Shown: piece by piece, positions 15,314 through 24,185 of the stretch | Layout: each line of letters starts with the position of its first letter | Numbering within the stretch: position 1 is the first letter of the stretch | From: Acidobacteriota bacterium | Lineage (GTDB): Bacteria > Acidobacteriota > Vicinamibacteria > Vicinamibacterales > UBA2999 | NCBI GenBank assembly: GCA_016210845.1 | Contig: JACQTK010000084.1 | Span: forward strand, 1 to 46,899 | Direction of reading: 5' to 3' | DNA: 46,899 nt | Made by a program: the position numbers and the translations under genes | The notes under the pieces: model-generated | What the model saw: the letters and a program-made list of their open reading frames with translations, nothing else | What the model was told of the DNA's origin: nothing | The model's database searches: none

Positions 15314-17075
15314 GGGCCTCCGCACACGCGGCCCCTATCAGCTCGGCATTCTGTTGGGGCTTCTGATAGCTGGCGCCAGCCCTGCGTTCTCGCAGCAGGC
15401 CCCGGCGCCGGTCGACGCCGCCGTGCAGGCGGCCCGCCGCACGGAATCACGCCCACGCGTCATCGTGCGCCATCGGCCCGGTGCCGCCGGGCGCCTCGCG
15501 CGCCGATTCGCCGCCCACGGCGACCTCGTCAGGCAGCAGCACACGGACATCAGCGCGCTGACCGTGGACCTGCACGCGGCGGACCTCGATGAGATCGTGA
15601 AGGATCGGGATGTCCTCGGCGTGTCGGCGGACGCGATCGTCACGACCGACGCCAGGCCAGAGAAGGCGCAGGGGAAGGCGCCGCCGGATCATTTCAGCAC
15701 GCCGATGCTGCGACAGACGCTGGGCCTCACGCGCCGTGACCGGGGCACGGGCCGCGGCGTCGGCATCGCGATCGTCGACTCGGGAGTGGCGCCCGCGCGC
15801 GATGTGATCGGCCGCGTCACTGCGTTCTACGACTTTACCGACGCCGCGACGTCGGTCGTCGCTGACGGCTACGGACACGGCACGCACGTCGCCGGCCTGA
15901 TCGCGGGATCGGGTGAGAGTTCCGGCGGCCGGTACGAGGGCATCGCGCCGGGCGCGCGCCTGATCGTGCTCAAGGTCCTCGACGAGCACGGCCGCGGGTA
16001 CACCAGCGACGTCATCGCCGCCATCGAGTTCGCGGTGGCCAATCGGGCCCGATTGGGGATCGACATCATCAACCTGTCGCTTGGGCACCCGATCTTCGAG
16101 CCGGCCGCCACCGATCCGCTCGTCCAGGCCGTGGAAGCGGCGTCGCGGGCCGGCATCGTCGTGGTGGTCTCGGCGGGCAACCACGGCACCGATCCGGCGA
16201 CCGGCACGCTAGGGACGGCGGGCATCACGTCCCCGGCCAACGCGCACTCCGCCATCACCGTCGGCGCCCTGGTGACGAAGGCGACGGTCGATCCGTTCGA
16301 CGACGAGGTGGCCGCGTTCAGTTCACGGGGACCGACGTGGCACGACGGCCGGGTGAAGCCCGACCTCGTCGCGCCCGGCGACAACCTCGTAGCCGCGTCG
16401 CACGCCTCGACCGCTCTGTACCAGATTCCGAAGCTGCGTGCGGAACGGCGTCACTACATCACGCTCAGCGGCACCAGCATGGCGGCCGCGATCGCCAGCG
16501 GCGTGGTGGCGCTCATGATCGAGGCCAACCGGCTGGACGAGGGGCCCAGGAAGCGGCTCACGCCCAACACGATCAAGGCGGCGTTGCAGTTTTCCGCCCT
16601 GCCGGTGGCACAGAGCCACTCCGGCATCCCGGCCGCGCTCGAACAGGGGGCGGGGGCGCTGAATGCGGGCGGCGCCGTGACACTCGGGCGGGCTATCGAG
16701 CCCGCGGCCCAGACGGGAAGCTGGTGGCTGGAAACGCCGGTGGCCACCTCCACGCAGATCGGCGCCGCCATCCTGCCGTGGGCGCAGCACGTGGTCTGGG
16801 GCGATCACATCGTCTGGGGCGACTCGGTGATGTACGCCGAGCGCGCCTGGGCGCAGCACATCGTGTGGGGCGACCACATCGTCTGGGGCGACAGCCTCCT
16901 CCCCGATCCCACGAACCTCGTGCTGGATTCGTTCAGTCTCTGGAGCTCGCTGGTGGTGTGGGGCGGCCATCTGGTGAGCACTGTGGGCCAGGGCATCGTG
17001 TGGGGCGACCTCCATGACGATGGCGTGGTCTGGGGCGACGCGAACGATCACGTCGTCTGGGGCGATTCGCGGTAG
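15306..17075 (+). CDS. Secreted S8 protease with VWGD repeat tail, paralogue 3
   Basis: 589 residues. ATG at 15306 overlaps the kinase stop by 8 bases. The signal peptide is about 1-30 (ASPAFSQ) and the I9-like propeptide runs 50-112 (RVIVRHRPGA, ALTVDLHAADLDEI). The S8 triad is Asp158 (AIVDSG), His191 (YGHGTHVAG) and Ser391 (SGTSMAAA), with Asn292 as oxyanion residue. The tail holds eight VWG[D/G] units, fewer than in the other two, and fewer Asp-rich spacers. It diverges more from paralogues 1 and 2 than they do from each other, and lacks the VCxDPDVLGC cysteines of the propeptide. It has no promoter of its own in view. A twin palindromic repeat follows the stop. Confidence 0.9.
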   Translation: MCRGLRTRGPYQLGILLGLLIAGASPAFSQQAPAPVDAAVQAARRTESRPRVIVRHRPGAAGRLARRFAAHGDLVRQQHTDISALTVDLHAADLDEIVKDRDVLGVSADAIVTTDARPEKAQGKAPPDHFSTPMLRQTLGLTRRDRGTGRGVGIAIVDSGVAPARDVIGRVTAFYDFTDAATSVVADGYGHGTHVAGLIAGSGESSGGRYEGIAPGARLIVLKVLDEHGRGYTSDVIAAIEFAVANRARLGIDIINLSLGHPIFEPAATDPLVQAVEAASRAGIVVVVSAGNHGTDPATGTLGTAGITSPANAHSAITVGALVTKATVDPFDDEVAAFSSRGPTWHDGRVKPDLVAPGDNLVAASHASTALYQIPKLRAERRHYITLSGTSMAAAIASGVVALMIEANRLDEGPRKRLTPNTIKAALQFSALPVAQSHSGIPAALEQGAGALNAGGAVTLGRAIEPAAQTGSWWLETPVATSTQIGAAILPWAQHVVWGDHIVWGDSVMYAERAWAQHIVWGDHIVWGDSLLPDPTNLVLDSFSLWSSLVVWGGHLVSTVGQGIVWGDLHDDGVVWGDANDHVVWGDSR

Positions 17076-17082
17076 AACCCGC

Positions 17083-17155
17083 GCGCAGGCTGAAGCCTGC
17101 GCTCTACACACGACTCGTCCTACTGCGCCTGTAGAGCGCACGCTTCAGCGTGCGC
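17083..17155. terminator. Twin palindromic repeat between protease 3 and the P-type ATPase
   Basis: GCGCAGGC-TGAA-GCCTGCGC (17083-17102), TCTACA, spacer, GTAGAGC, then GCGCACGC-TTCA-GCGTGCGC (17136-17155). It sits between convergent genes. A further half copy, TTCAGCGTGCGCGG, at 17161-17174 contains the ATPase stop codon. Confidence 0.7.
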
Positions 17156-17161
17156 GGCCCT

Positions 17162-19297
17162 TCAGCGTGCGCGGAGCAAGCGCAGCGCGTTCCCGACGAC
17201 GATCACCGACGCGCCGGTGTCGGCCAGCACGGCCATCCAGAGCGTGGCCGAGCCCGTCACCGCCATCACCAGAAAGGCCGCCTTGAGCGCGAGCGAGATG
17301 GCCACGTTGGTCCTGACGTTGCGCAGCGTCGCGCGGGCGAGCCGGATCGCGTAGGGCAGCTTCAACAGCTCGTCGGACATCAGGGCGACGTCGGCCGTCT
17401 CGAGCGCCACGTCCGATCCCGCGGCGCCCATCGCCACGCCCACGTCCGCCGCCGCCAGCGCCGGGGCGTCGTTGATGCCGTCGCCGACCATCAGCAGGGC
17501 GCCGTGACGCTCGCGAAGCGACCGGACGAACGCGTGCTTCTGCTCGGGGAGCAGCTCCGCATGGTGCTCGTCGAGCGACAACGCCTCCGCCACCCGTCGG
17601 GCCGTGGCTGCGTGATCGCCGGTCAGCATGGCCACCCATCGCACACCCTGCTCGCGCAGCAGCTCGATCGCCTCGAGCGCCGTCTGCCGGGGGCGGTCGG
17701 CCAGCGCAATGACACCCGCAATCGTGCCGTCGAACGACACGTAGACGAGCGACTTGCCCTGCTCCATCAAGTGCTCGAGTTCCATCCGTCCACCGGGCAG
17801 CGCCACGCCGCGCGAGGCGAACAGATGCGCGTTGCCAAGGGTGACGTGGACGCCGTCGACCTGCGCCTCCGCCCCCATGCCTGGCACGGAGGCGAATCGG
17901 CTGACCGGCCGCAGATCGACACCGAGCGAGCGGGCATGGTCGACCACGGCCCTGGCGACGGGATGTGCGGATCGCGACTCGACGGCGGCGGCATAGCGCA
18001 TCAGCTCGGTCGCAGGGAGCGTCCCGAGTGAGACGACGTCGGTGACGTGCAGCTCGCCCTTGGTGAGCGTACCGGTCTTGTCGAACGCGATCGCCCGGAT
18101 CGCAGCCAGCCGCTCGAGATGCGCCCCGCCCTTGACGAGCACGCCATTCCGTGCAGCGGCCGACAACGCCGAGACGATCGACACGGGCGTCGAGATGACG
18201 AGGGCGCAGGGACAGGAGATCACGAGCAGGACGAGCGCGCGATAGACCCAGGTGGCGGTGTCCGCGCCGGCAAGCGCCGGGGCCAGCGCCACGATCAGGG
18301 CCAGCCCGATGACCGCTGGCGTGTAGATCCGGGCGAAGCGATCGACGAAGGTCTGCACGGGCGCGCGGCTGGCCTGGGCCGCCTCGACGAGGTAGATGAT
18401 GCGCGCCAGGCGCGTGTCGCGCCCGACGCGCGTCACACGGATCTCGAGCGCGCCGTGGCCGTTGATCGTGCCCGCGTAGACCTGGTCGCCTGCGCCCTTG
18501 TCGACCGGGAGCGATTCTCCGGTGAGCGGCGCCTCGTTGACGTCGCTGTGGCCGGCCACCACCACACCGTCGAGCGGCACCTTGTCGCCAGGGCGCACGA
18601 GGATGTCGTCGCCGACGTGAACCTCCTCGACCGGCACGCGGTGCTCGTGGCCGTCGTGCCTGACGATGGCCTCGCGCGGCGAGAGGTCGAGCATCGCGCG
18701 GATGGCCTGGCGCGCTCGCTCGAGCGTGCGGACCTCGAGCCACTGCGCGACGGCGAACAGGAAGACGACGCTGGCGGCCTCGAGCCACTCGCCGAGCACC
18801 AGGGCCCCCGCCACGGCCACCACCATCAGCGTGTTGATGTCGAGCGTGCGCGACCGGACGGCCGAAACCGCCCGTCGCACCGGAAAGATGCCCCCGACGA
18901 AGGCAGCCGCGGTCAGCGCGGCCGCCGCGGCCGCAGGACGTCCAGCCGCCGAGAGCGCGAGGCCCACGCCAACGGCCGCCCCGCAGGCCAAGAGCAGCCG
19001 CCAGCGCCATGCCACGTCGGCGCCCGACGCCGTGGGCTCCTCGTGCTCGAGCCACATCCGCATCCCCGTCTGGCCGACGGCATCAACGATGGCCGACGTC
19101 GTGAGCTTGGCCGCGTCGTACTTGACGTGCAGACGCTGGCCGATGAGGTCGGCCGAGAGCGCCTCGAGGCCGGTCAGCGGCTTGAGGCGGCGCTCGAGGA
19201 TGACCACCTCTTCGTGGCAGTCCATCCCTTCGACGCGGAAGACCGCCTCGGCGTGCAGCTCGCATGTGGGACAAACGACGGGCTCTGCGACAGCCAT
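17162..19297 (-). CDS. Heavy-metal P1B-type ATPase (Zn/Cd/Pb group)
   Basis: 711 residues, an inner-membrane metal exporter. N-terminal CPTC (9-12) is followed by an HMA-like domain whose motif is GMDCHEEV, with only one Cys (27) instead of CxxC, as in some Zn/Cd pumps. The membrane metal site is SCPCALV (CPC 362-364). The phosphorylation motif is DKTGTLT (406-412), the actuator loop LTGES, and the hinge GDGINDAPAL. The last membrane segments contain VLADTGASVIVVGNALRLL, with the Asp typical of ZntA-like pumps rather than Cu pumps. No metal regulator is adjacent. It ends inside a half copy of the palindromic repeat, which supplies the TGA. Start ATG 19297. Confident on family, fairly confident on Zn/Cd specificity. 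Confidence 0.92.
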   Translation of the reverse strand: MAVAEPVVCPTCELHAEAVFRVEGMDCHEEVVILERRLKPLTGLEALSADLIGQRLHVKYDAAKLTTSAIVDAVGQTGMRMWLEHEEPTASGADVAWRWRLLLACGAAVGVGLALSAAGRPAAAAAALTAAAFVGGIFPVRRAVSAVRSRTLDINTLMVVAVAGALVLGEWLEAASVVFLFAVAQWLEVRTLERARQAIRAMLDLSPREAIVRHDGHEHRVPVEEVHVGDDILVRPGDKVPLDGVVVAGHSDVNEAPLTGESLPVDKGAGDQVYAGTINGHGALEIRVTRVGRDTRLARIIYLVEAAQASRAPVQTFVDRFARIYTPAVIGLALIVALAPALAGADTATWVYRALVLLVISCPCALVISTPVSIVSALSAAARNGVLVKGGAHLERLAAIRAIAFDKTGTLTKGELHVTDVVSLGTLPATELMRYAAAVESRSAHPVARAVVDHARSLGVDLRPVSRFASVPGMGAEAQVDGVHVTLGNAHLFASRGVALPGGRMELEHLMEQGKSLVYVSFDGTIAGVIALADRPRQTALEAIELLREQGVRWVAMLTGDHAATARRVAEALSLDEHHAELLPEQKHAFVRSLRERHGALLMVGDGINDAPALAAADVGVAMGAAGSDVALETADVALMSDELLKLPYAIRLARATLRNVRTNVAISLALKAAFLVMAVTGSATLWMAVLADTGASVIVVGNALRLLRAR

Positions 19298-19353
19298 CCG
19301 ACGATCCCAGGGTACCGGTCACCGACTATCTCCTGCAATGTGACGTCCCAATC

Positions 19354-19383
19354 TTGCCCCGCTCGCCCCCCATCGGCTAGGAT
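19354..19383 (+). promoter_or_regulatory. Possible sigma-70 promoter of the Gld-like ABC operon
   Basis: TTGCCC (19354-19359), 18-bp spacer, TAGGAT (19378-19383), in the 147-bp gap between the divergent ATPase and ABC genes. A purine-rich GGAGCCGGCGGA precedes the GTG at 19445. Confidence 0.3.
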
Positions 19384-19444
19384 GTCGGGTCGGGGTGGCG
19401 AAAATAAACGACGTCATGTCTAGGAGTTACGAGGAGCCGGCGGA

Positions 19445-20494
19445 GTGATTGAAGTCCAGCATCTGACCAAGCGCTACGGCCCCGTCACGGCGGTCGACGA
19501 TGTGAGCTTCCGAGTGGAACGGGGAGAAATCTTCGGCTTCCTCGGGCCGAACGGCGCAGGCAAGACCACCACCATGCGCGTGCTGACCGGCTACATGCCT
19601 CCCACGGAGGGACGGGCGATCGTGGCGGGCTACGACGTGCTGGATCACCCGATCGAGGCCAAGCGGCGCACGGGGTACCTGCCGGAAACGCCGCCGCTCT
19701 ATCCGGAGATGACCGTCCGCGACTACCTGACCTTCGTGGCGAAGATCAAGGGCGTGCCGAGGAAGGAGCGCCGCGTGCGGGTGGACGCGTCGATGGAGCG
19801 CGCGCGCGTGGCCGACATGGCCAACCGCCACTGCGGCAAGCTGTCGAAGGGGTATCGGCAGCGCGTCGGCCTCGCGCAGGCGCTGCTCCACAACCCGGAA
19901 GTGCTGATCCTCGACGAGCCGACGGCGGGCCTGGACCCGAAGCAGATCATCGAGACGCGGGAGCTCATCAAGCAGCTCGGCGGCGACCACACCGTGATCC
20001 TCAGCACGCACATCCTCCCCGAGGTCGGCCAGACGTGCCAGCGGGTGGTCATCATCAACAAGGGTCGCGTCGTGGCCGTCGACAGCCCCGAGAACCTGAC
20101 GTCGAGGCTGCGCGGCTCGGAAACGATGTACGTGCAGGTGGACGCGACAAGCGAGGACACCAAACGGGCGCTCGAGGCGATTCCAGGCGTCACGCAGGTC
20201 TCGCTGGCCGACACGCGCGGCACCGTGAACAGCTTCGAGGTGAGCAGCGAGGCGGGGCGCGACGTGCGGCGCGAGCTGGCCGCGGCCGTGGTGACGCGGG
20301 GATGGGGCCTGCTGGAGCTGCGGCCGTTGCGCATGAGCCTCGAGGAGATCTTCCTGCACCTCACCACGGATGAATCGGCCGCGCCGCCGGAGCCCGCAGG
20401 GGCCGACCTTTCCGCCTCTGCTGAAGCTTCGGCGGACGGGCAGGTCGGCCCAGCGGAGGCCGCGCACGAGCCTGGAGAGAACGCGCATGAATAA
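19445..20494 (+). CDS. ABC transporter ATP-binding protein, GldA-like
   Basis: 349 residues. The nucleotide-binding domain occupies about 1-225: Walker A GPNGAGKTTT, signature LSKGYRQRVGLAQAL, Walker B VLILDEPTAGLD, and switch His in LSTHIL. The C-terminal 80 residues (about 235-310) form the accessory domain seen in GldA/ABC-2 ATPases. It is the first gene of an ATPase, permease, GldG-like, DUF4340 operon and overlaps the permease by 8 bases. In Bacteroidetes the GldA-F-G set supports gliding; in other phyla the role is not established. The last 35 residues (SASAEASADGQVG region) are encoded by an inverted repeat (20400-20451) and look like a repeat-derived extension. Start GTG. Confidence 0.9.
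   Translation: MIEVQHLTKRYGPVTAVDDVSFRVERGEIFGFLGPNGAGKTTTMRVLTGYMPPTEGRAIVAGYDVLDHPIEAKRRTGYLPETPPLYPEMTVRDYLTFVAKIKGVPRKERRVRVDASMERARVADMANRHCGKLSKGYRQRVGLAQALLHNPEVLILDEPTAGLDPKQIIETRELIKQLGGDHTVILSTHILPEVGQTCQRVVIINKGRVVAVDSPENLTSRLRGSETMYVQVDATSEDTKRALEAIPGVTQVSLADTRGTVNSFEVSSEAGRDVRRELAAAVVTRGWGLLELRPLRMSLEEIFLHLTTDESAAPPEPAGADLSASAEASADGQVGPAEAAHEPGENAHE
20400..20451. repeat. Nested inverted repeat at the 3' end of the ABC ATPase gene
   Basis: The outer arms are GGGCCGACCT (20400-20409) and AGGTCGGCCC (20442-20451). The inner arms are TCCGCC (20411-20416) and GGCGGA (20431-20436) around GAAGCTTC. It is read in frame as Ala/Ser-rich residues. Confidence 0.75.
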
Positions 20495-21257
20495 CGTGCT
20501 CGCCATCGCGCAGCGGGAGCTGAAGAGCTACTTCGTGTCGCCGATCGCGTACATCGTGATCGGCTTCGCCGCGATCATGTTCGGCTATTTCTTCATCAGC
20601 CTGCTCTACTACTTCGATCGGGTATCGCTGCAGGCCGGTGTGGGGTTCGGCGGGCCCGAGACGGTGAACGTCAACGAGATGCTGATCTCGCCGCTCTTCC
20701 TCAACGTCAGCGTGATCCTGCTGTTCACGCTGCCGATGGTGACGATGCGGACCTATTCCGAGGAGAAGCGCAGCGGCACGATCGAGCTGCTGCTGACGGC
20801 GCCGCTGACCGACGTGCAGATCGTGTTCGGGAAGTTCCTGGGCGGCCTGGCGCTGTACGGGGCGATGCTGGCGGTGACGCTCGTGCACATCGGCTTCCTG
20901 TTCGCGTTCGGGAACCCCGAATGGCCGCCGGTTCTCGCCGGCTACGTCGGCCTGCTGCTGATGGGCGGCTGCTTCCTCTCGCTGGGCCTGTTCGTCTCGA
21001 GCCTCACCCGCAACCAGATCGTGGCGGGGATGGTCACCTTTGCCGTGTTCCTGCTGTTCTGGGTGATCAACTGGATTGCGTCGTTCACGGGCCCCACGAC
21101 GCAGGGCGTGCTGAATTACCTGTCGATCGTCGAGCACCTCAACGATTTCGCACGGGGCGTGATCGACACGAAGCACCTGGTCTATTACGTCTCCTTCATC
21201 GCGTTCAGCCTGTTCCTCACGGTGCGTGCGGTCGACAGCGAACGCTGGCGTGGATGA
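20487..21257 (+). CDS. ABC-2 type permease, GldF-like
   Basis: 256 residues. ATG at 20487 overlaps the ATPase stop; the frame is open further upstream but that stretch duplicates ATPase coding sequence in another frame. It starts NNVLAIAQRELKSYFVSPIAYIV, the usual ABC-2 permease opening, and has six hydrophobic segments with the cytoplasmic motif RTYSEEKRSGTIELLLTAPL between the second and third. It should form the membrane pore partner of the preceding ATPase. The substrate is unknown. Confidence 0.92.
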   Translation: MNNVLAIAQRELKSYFVSPIAYIVIGFAAIMFGYFFISLLYYFDRVSLQAGVGFGGPETVNVNEMLISPLFLNVSVILLFTLPMVTMRTYSEEKRSGTIELLLTAPLTDVQIVFGKFLGGLALYGAMLAVTLVHIGFLFAFGNPEWPPVLAGYVGLLLMGGCFLSLGLFVSSLTRNQIVAGMVTFAVFLLFWVINWIASFTGPTTQGVLNYLSIVEHLNDFARGVIDTKHLVYYVSFIAFSLFLTVRAVDSERWRG

Positions 21258-21260
21258 TTC

Positions 21261-22841
21261 ATGCTGCAGCGAATCCTCGGCATCGTCGGATGGGTCGGCA
21301 CGGCGCTGGTCTTCGGCGCCGTCGCCATTCGCTTCGTCAGGCCCGAATGGGATCAATATGCGGTGTACGCGGCCTGGGCGGGACTGTCGTGCGTCGCGCT
21401 CTACACGGCCGGGCAGTGGCGCCAGATCCTCGAGTTCTTCCGGCGCCGCCAGGCGCGGTACGGCGCGCTGGCCACGATCAGCGTCTTCGTGGCGCTCGCC
21501 ATCGCCGTGGCGGTCAACTACCTCTCGGCTCGGCAGAACAAGCGGTGGGATCTGACAGCCAACCAGCAGTACAGCCTGTCGGAGCAGACCGTCAGGGTGC
21601 TGGAGAGCCTCGAAGGACCGGTGAAGTTCACCGTGTTCGACCGCCAGACGGAGTTCGACCGGTTCCGCCCGCGGCTCGACGAGTACGCGTATCACTCCAA
21701 CCAGGTGTCGGTGGAATACGTCGATCCCGATACTCGACCCGTCGTGGCGCGCGAGTACGACATCCAGGCCTATGGCACGGTGGTGGTGGACTACATGGGG
21801 CGCCGCGAGCACGTGACGTCCGACATGGAGCAGGACCTGACCAACGCGCTCATCAAGGCGATCACGGGCATGGAGCGGAGCGTGTACTTCCTGCAGGGGC
21901 ACGGCGAGAAGGATCCCACGCGGACGGAGCGCGACGGCTACAGCGCCGTGGCCGATGCGCTGCGGCGCGACAACTACACGGTGGAGAGCCTGGTGCTGGC
22001 ACAGCAGAAGGACGTCCCCGCCGACGCCACCGTCGTCGTCCTGGCGGGCCCCACGAGCGATGTGCTGCCCGAGGAGGCCGACGCGCTGCGGCGCTACCTG
22101 GCCCGAGCCGGCAAGCTGATGGTGCTCGTCGATCCCGCCGTCACCGCGCGGGCCGCGCCGCTGCCCAACATCGAGGCGTTGGTCGGCGAATGGGGCATCC
22201 AGGTCGGCAACAACGTGGTGGTCGACGTCAGCGGCGCCACCAACGAGCCGAGCATCGCGGTGGCGGCCAGCTACCCCACGCACGCGATTACGGATCGGTT
22301 TGCCACGCTGACGATCTACCCGCTCGCCCGATCGATCGATCCGGTCACGTCGGGCGTCACCGGCCGGTTCGCGCAAACGCTGGTCGAGACCAGCCCGCGC
22401 AGCTGGGCGGAGACGAACCTGGCCACGCTGACGGGCGACAGCGGCGTCGAGATGGAAGTCGAGCGCGGCGACAAGGCGGGGCCCATCTCCATTGCCGCGG
22501 CCGTGTCGGCCCCAGCGGAGAGCCCGTCGACGCCCGTCAACGAAGGGGACGCGCCCCAGCCGGACGCGCCGAAGCCCGAAACGCGCGTGGTGGTGTTCGG
22601 CGACTCGGACTTCGCGACCAACGCGTACGGCGGCGTGCCAGGCAACCCCAACCTGTTCGCCAATGCCGTCAGCTGGCTGGCGCAGCAGGAAAACCTCATC
22701 GCCATCCGGCCCAAACAGGCCGACGATCGGCGCGTCACGATGACGGCCCGACAGCTGCAGCTGGTGGTGCTGACGTCGATCCTGGTGGTGCCCGCGCTGG
22801 TGTTCGCAGCGGGCGTGTTCACCTGGTGGCGGCGGCGGTGA
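21261..22841 (+). CDS. GldG-like ABC auxiliary protein (ABC_transp_aux)
   Basis: 526 residues. Two or three N-terminal membrane segments end near residue 95. A periplasmic region follows that starts SARQNKRWDLTANQQYSLSEQT, the hallmark opening of GldG-type auxiliary proteins, with a DUF4350-like fold (YFLQGHGEKDP, VVLAGPTSDVLPEEADALR). A C-terminal membrane helix ends TWWRRR. A Pro/Glu-rich insert lies at about 410-440. It begins 3 nt after the permease stop and so belongs to the same complex. It probably couples the transporter to an extracytoplasmic partner. Confidence 0.88.
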   Translation: MLQRILGIVGWVGTALVFGAVAIRFVRPEWDQYAVYAAWAGLSCVALYTAGQWRQILEFFRRRQARYGALATISVFVALAIAVAVNYLSARQNKRWDLTANQQYSLSEQTVRVLESLEGPVKFTVFDRQTEFDRFRPRLDEYAYHSNQVSVEYVDPDTRPVVAREYDIQAYGTVVVDYMGRREHVTSDMEQDLTNALIKAITGMERSVYFLQGHGEKDPTRTERDGYSAVADALRRDNYTVESLVLAQQKDVPADATVVVLAGPTSDVLPEEADALRRYLARAGKLMVLVDPAVTARAAPLPNIEALVGEWGIQVGNNVVVDVSGATNEPSIAVAASYPTHAITDRFATLTIYPLARSIDPVTSGVTGRFAQTLVETSPRSWAETNLATLTGDSGVEMEVERGDKAGPISIAAAVSAPAESPSTPVNEGDAPQPDAPKPETRVVVFGDSDFATNAYGGVPGNPNLFANAVSWLAQQENLIAIRPKQADDRRVTMTARQLQLVVLTSILVVPALVFAAGVFTWWRRR

Positions 22842-22851
22842 CGGTGTACGT

Positions 22852-24162
22852 ATGATGCGAGGTCTGACAACCACCATCATCCTGGTTCTCGTCCTGGCGG
22901 GACTGGTCGGCTACATCTACTTCGTCGACGCGGGGCGGCCGCCCGGTGGAGCGGAAGCGCTGCCCAAGGCGTTCGACGTCTCCCCCGAGAACATCGTGGA
23001 GGTGCGCATCACCAACGCCGCCGGCGAGACAGCGCGCGTGGAGCGCGTCGAGACGCGGTGGCAGCTCCTGGAGCCCGACATGGCCGACGCCGACCCAACG
23101 GCCGTCGCCTCGGTCACCAGCAGCCTGGCTTCGCTCGAGGTACAGCGCGTCGTGGACGAGACGCCGAGCGACCTGGCCCAGTACGGGCTCGAGCAGCCGC
23201 AGATCGACGTGGCCTTTCGCGTGAGGGACCAGACGGAGTTCCAGCGCCTGCTGATCGGCGACAAGACGCCGACCGGCAGCGACCTCTACGCCAGGAAGCC
23301 CGACGAGAGCCGCGTGTTCCTCATCGCGTCGTACCTCGACACGACGTTCAACAAGACGGCCTTCGACTTCCGCGACAAGGCGATCCTGAAGTTCGAGCGC
23401 GACGCGGCCGACGGGCTCGAGGTCGTGAGGGGCTCGTCGACCATCCTGCTGTCGCGCAGGGCCGCGGAGTGGCGCATCGAGACGCCGCTCGCCGTGCGCG
23501 CCGACTTCGCCACGGCCGAGGGGATCATGACGCGCCTGTCGGCGGGTCAGATCCAGAAGATCGTCGCCAACGAGGCGACCGACCTGCGCCCGTACGGGCT
23601 GGATCGGCCGGCGTTCACCGTGTCGATCATCAGCGGCAGCTCGCGGGCCACGCTGCTGCTGGGCCGGTCGGGGGATGACGGGTTGTACGCCAAGGACACC
23701 TCACGCCCGACGGTCTTCACCGTGGAGCAGAGTCTGGCCACCGAGCTCGAGAAGGACCTCGTCGAGTTCCGCCGCAAGGACATGTTCGACGCCCGCTCGT
23801 TCACCGCGAGCCGCGTGGAGGTGCGCCGCGGGGACGAGACCCTGACGTTCGAAACGACGACCGTGGACGGCAACGACGTGTGGCGCAATGCGGCGGGGCA
23901 GGACGTGGACCGCGCGAAGGTCGACGACCTCCTGACCAGGCTCTCCAACCTGCGGGCGCAGTCGTTCGAGGCGGCCCCGCACGCCTCACTGAAGACGCCC
24001 GCCCTGACCGCCACCATCCGCTTCGACGACAGGACCGAGACGGTGACGTTCGGGCGCACCGACGAAGCGGTGTTCGGGAGCCGGAGCGACGAGCCCGGAA
24101 CGGCGCGGCTCGAGACATCGGTCTTCGACGAGGCGATGAAAGCGATTGATGCGCTGAAGTAA
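22852..24162 (+). CDS. DUF4340 domain protein of the Gld-like transporter operon
   Basis: 436 residues. One N-terminal membrane anchor (TTIILVLVLAGLVGYIYFV) is followed by two or three tandem copies of the DUF4340 pattern: W-x-L-x-x-P (RWQLLEPDMADAD, EWRIETPLAVRAD), YGLxxP (YGLEQPQIDV, YGLDRPAFTV) and a gly-ser loop before the next strand. This family regularly follows GldG in many phyla and is thought to act on the periplasmic side. The gap to the upstream gene is 10 nt. ATGATG at 22852 gives two equal starts. Confidence 0.85.
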   Translation: MMRGLTTTIILVLVLAGLVGYIYFVDAGRPPGGAEALPKAFDVSPENIVEVRITNAAGETARVERVETRWQLLEPDMADADPTAVASVTSSLASLEVQRVVDETPSDLAQYGLEQPQIDVAFRVRDQTEFQRLLIGDKTPTGSDLYARKPDESRVFLIASYLDTTFNKTAFDFRDKAILKFERDAADGLEVVRGSSTILLSRRAAEWRIETPLAVRADFATAEGIMTRLSAGQIQKIVANEATDLRPYGLDRPAFTVSIISGSSRATLLLGRSGDDGLYAKDTSRPTVFTVEQSLATELEKDLVEFRRKDMFDARSFTASRVEVRRGDETLTFETTTVDGNDVWRNAAGQDVDRAKVDDLLTRLSNLRAQSFEAAPHASLKTPALTATIRFDDRTETVTFGRTDEAVFGSRSDEPGTARLETSVFDEAMKAIDALK

Positions 24163-24185
24163 GTCGTTCAGAATCCAACGGCAGG

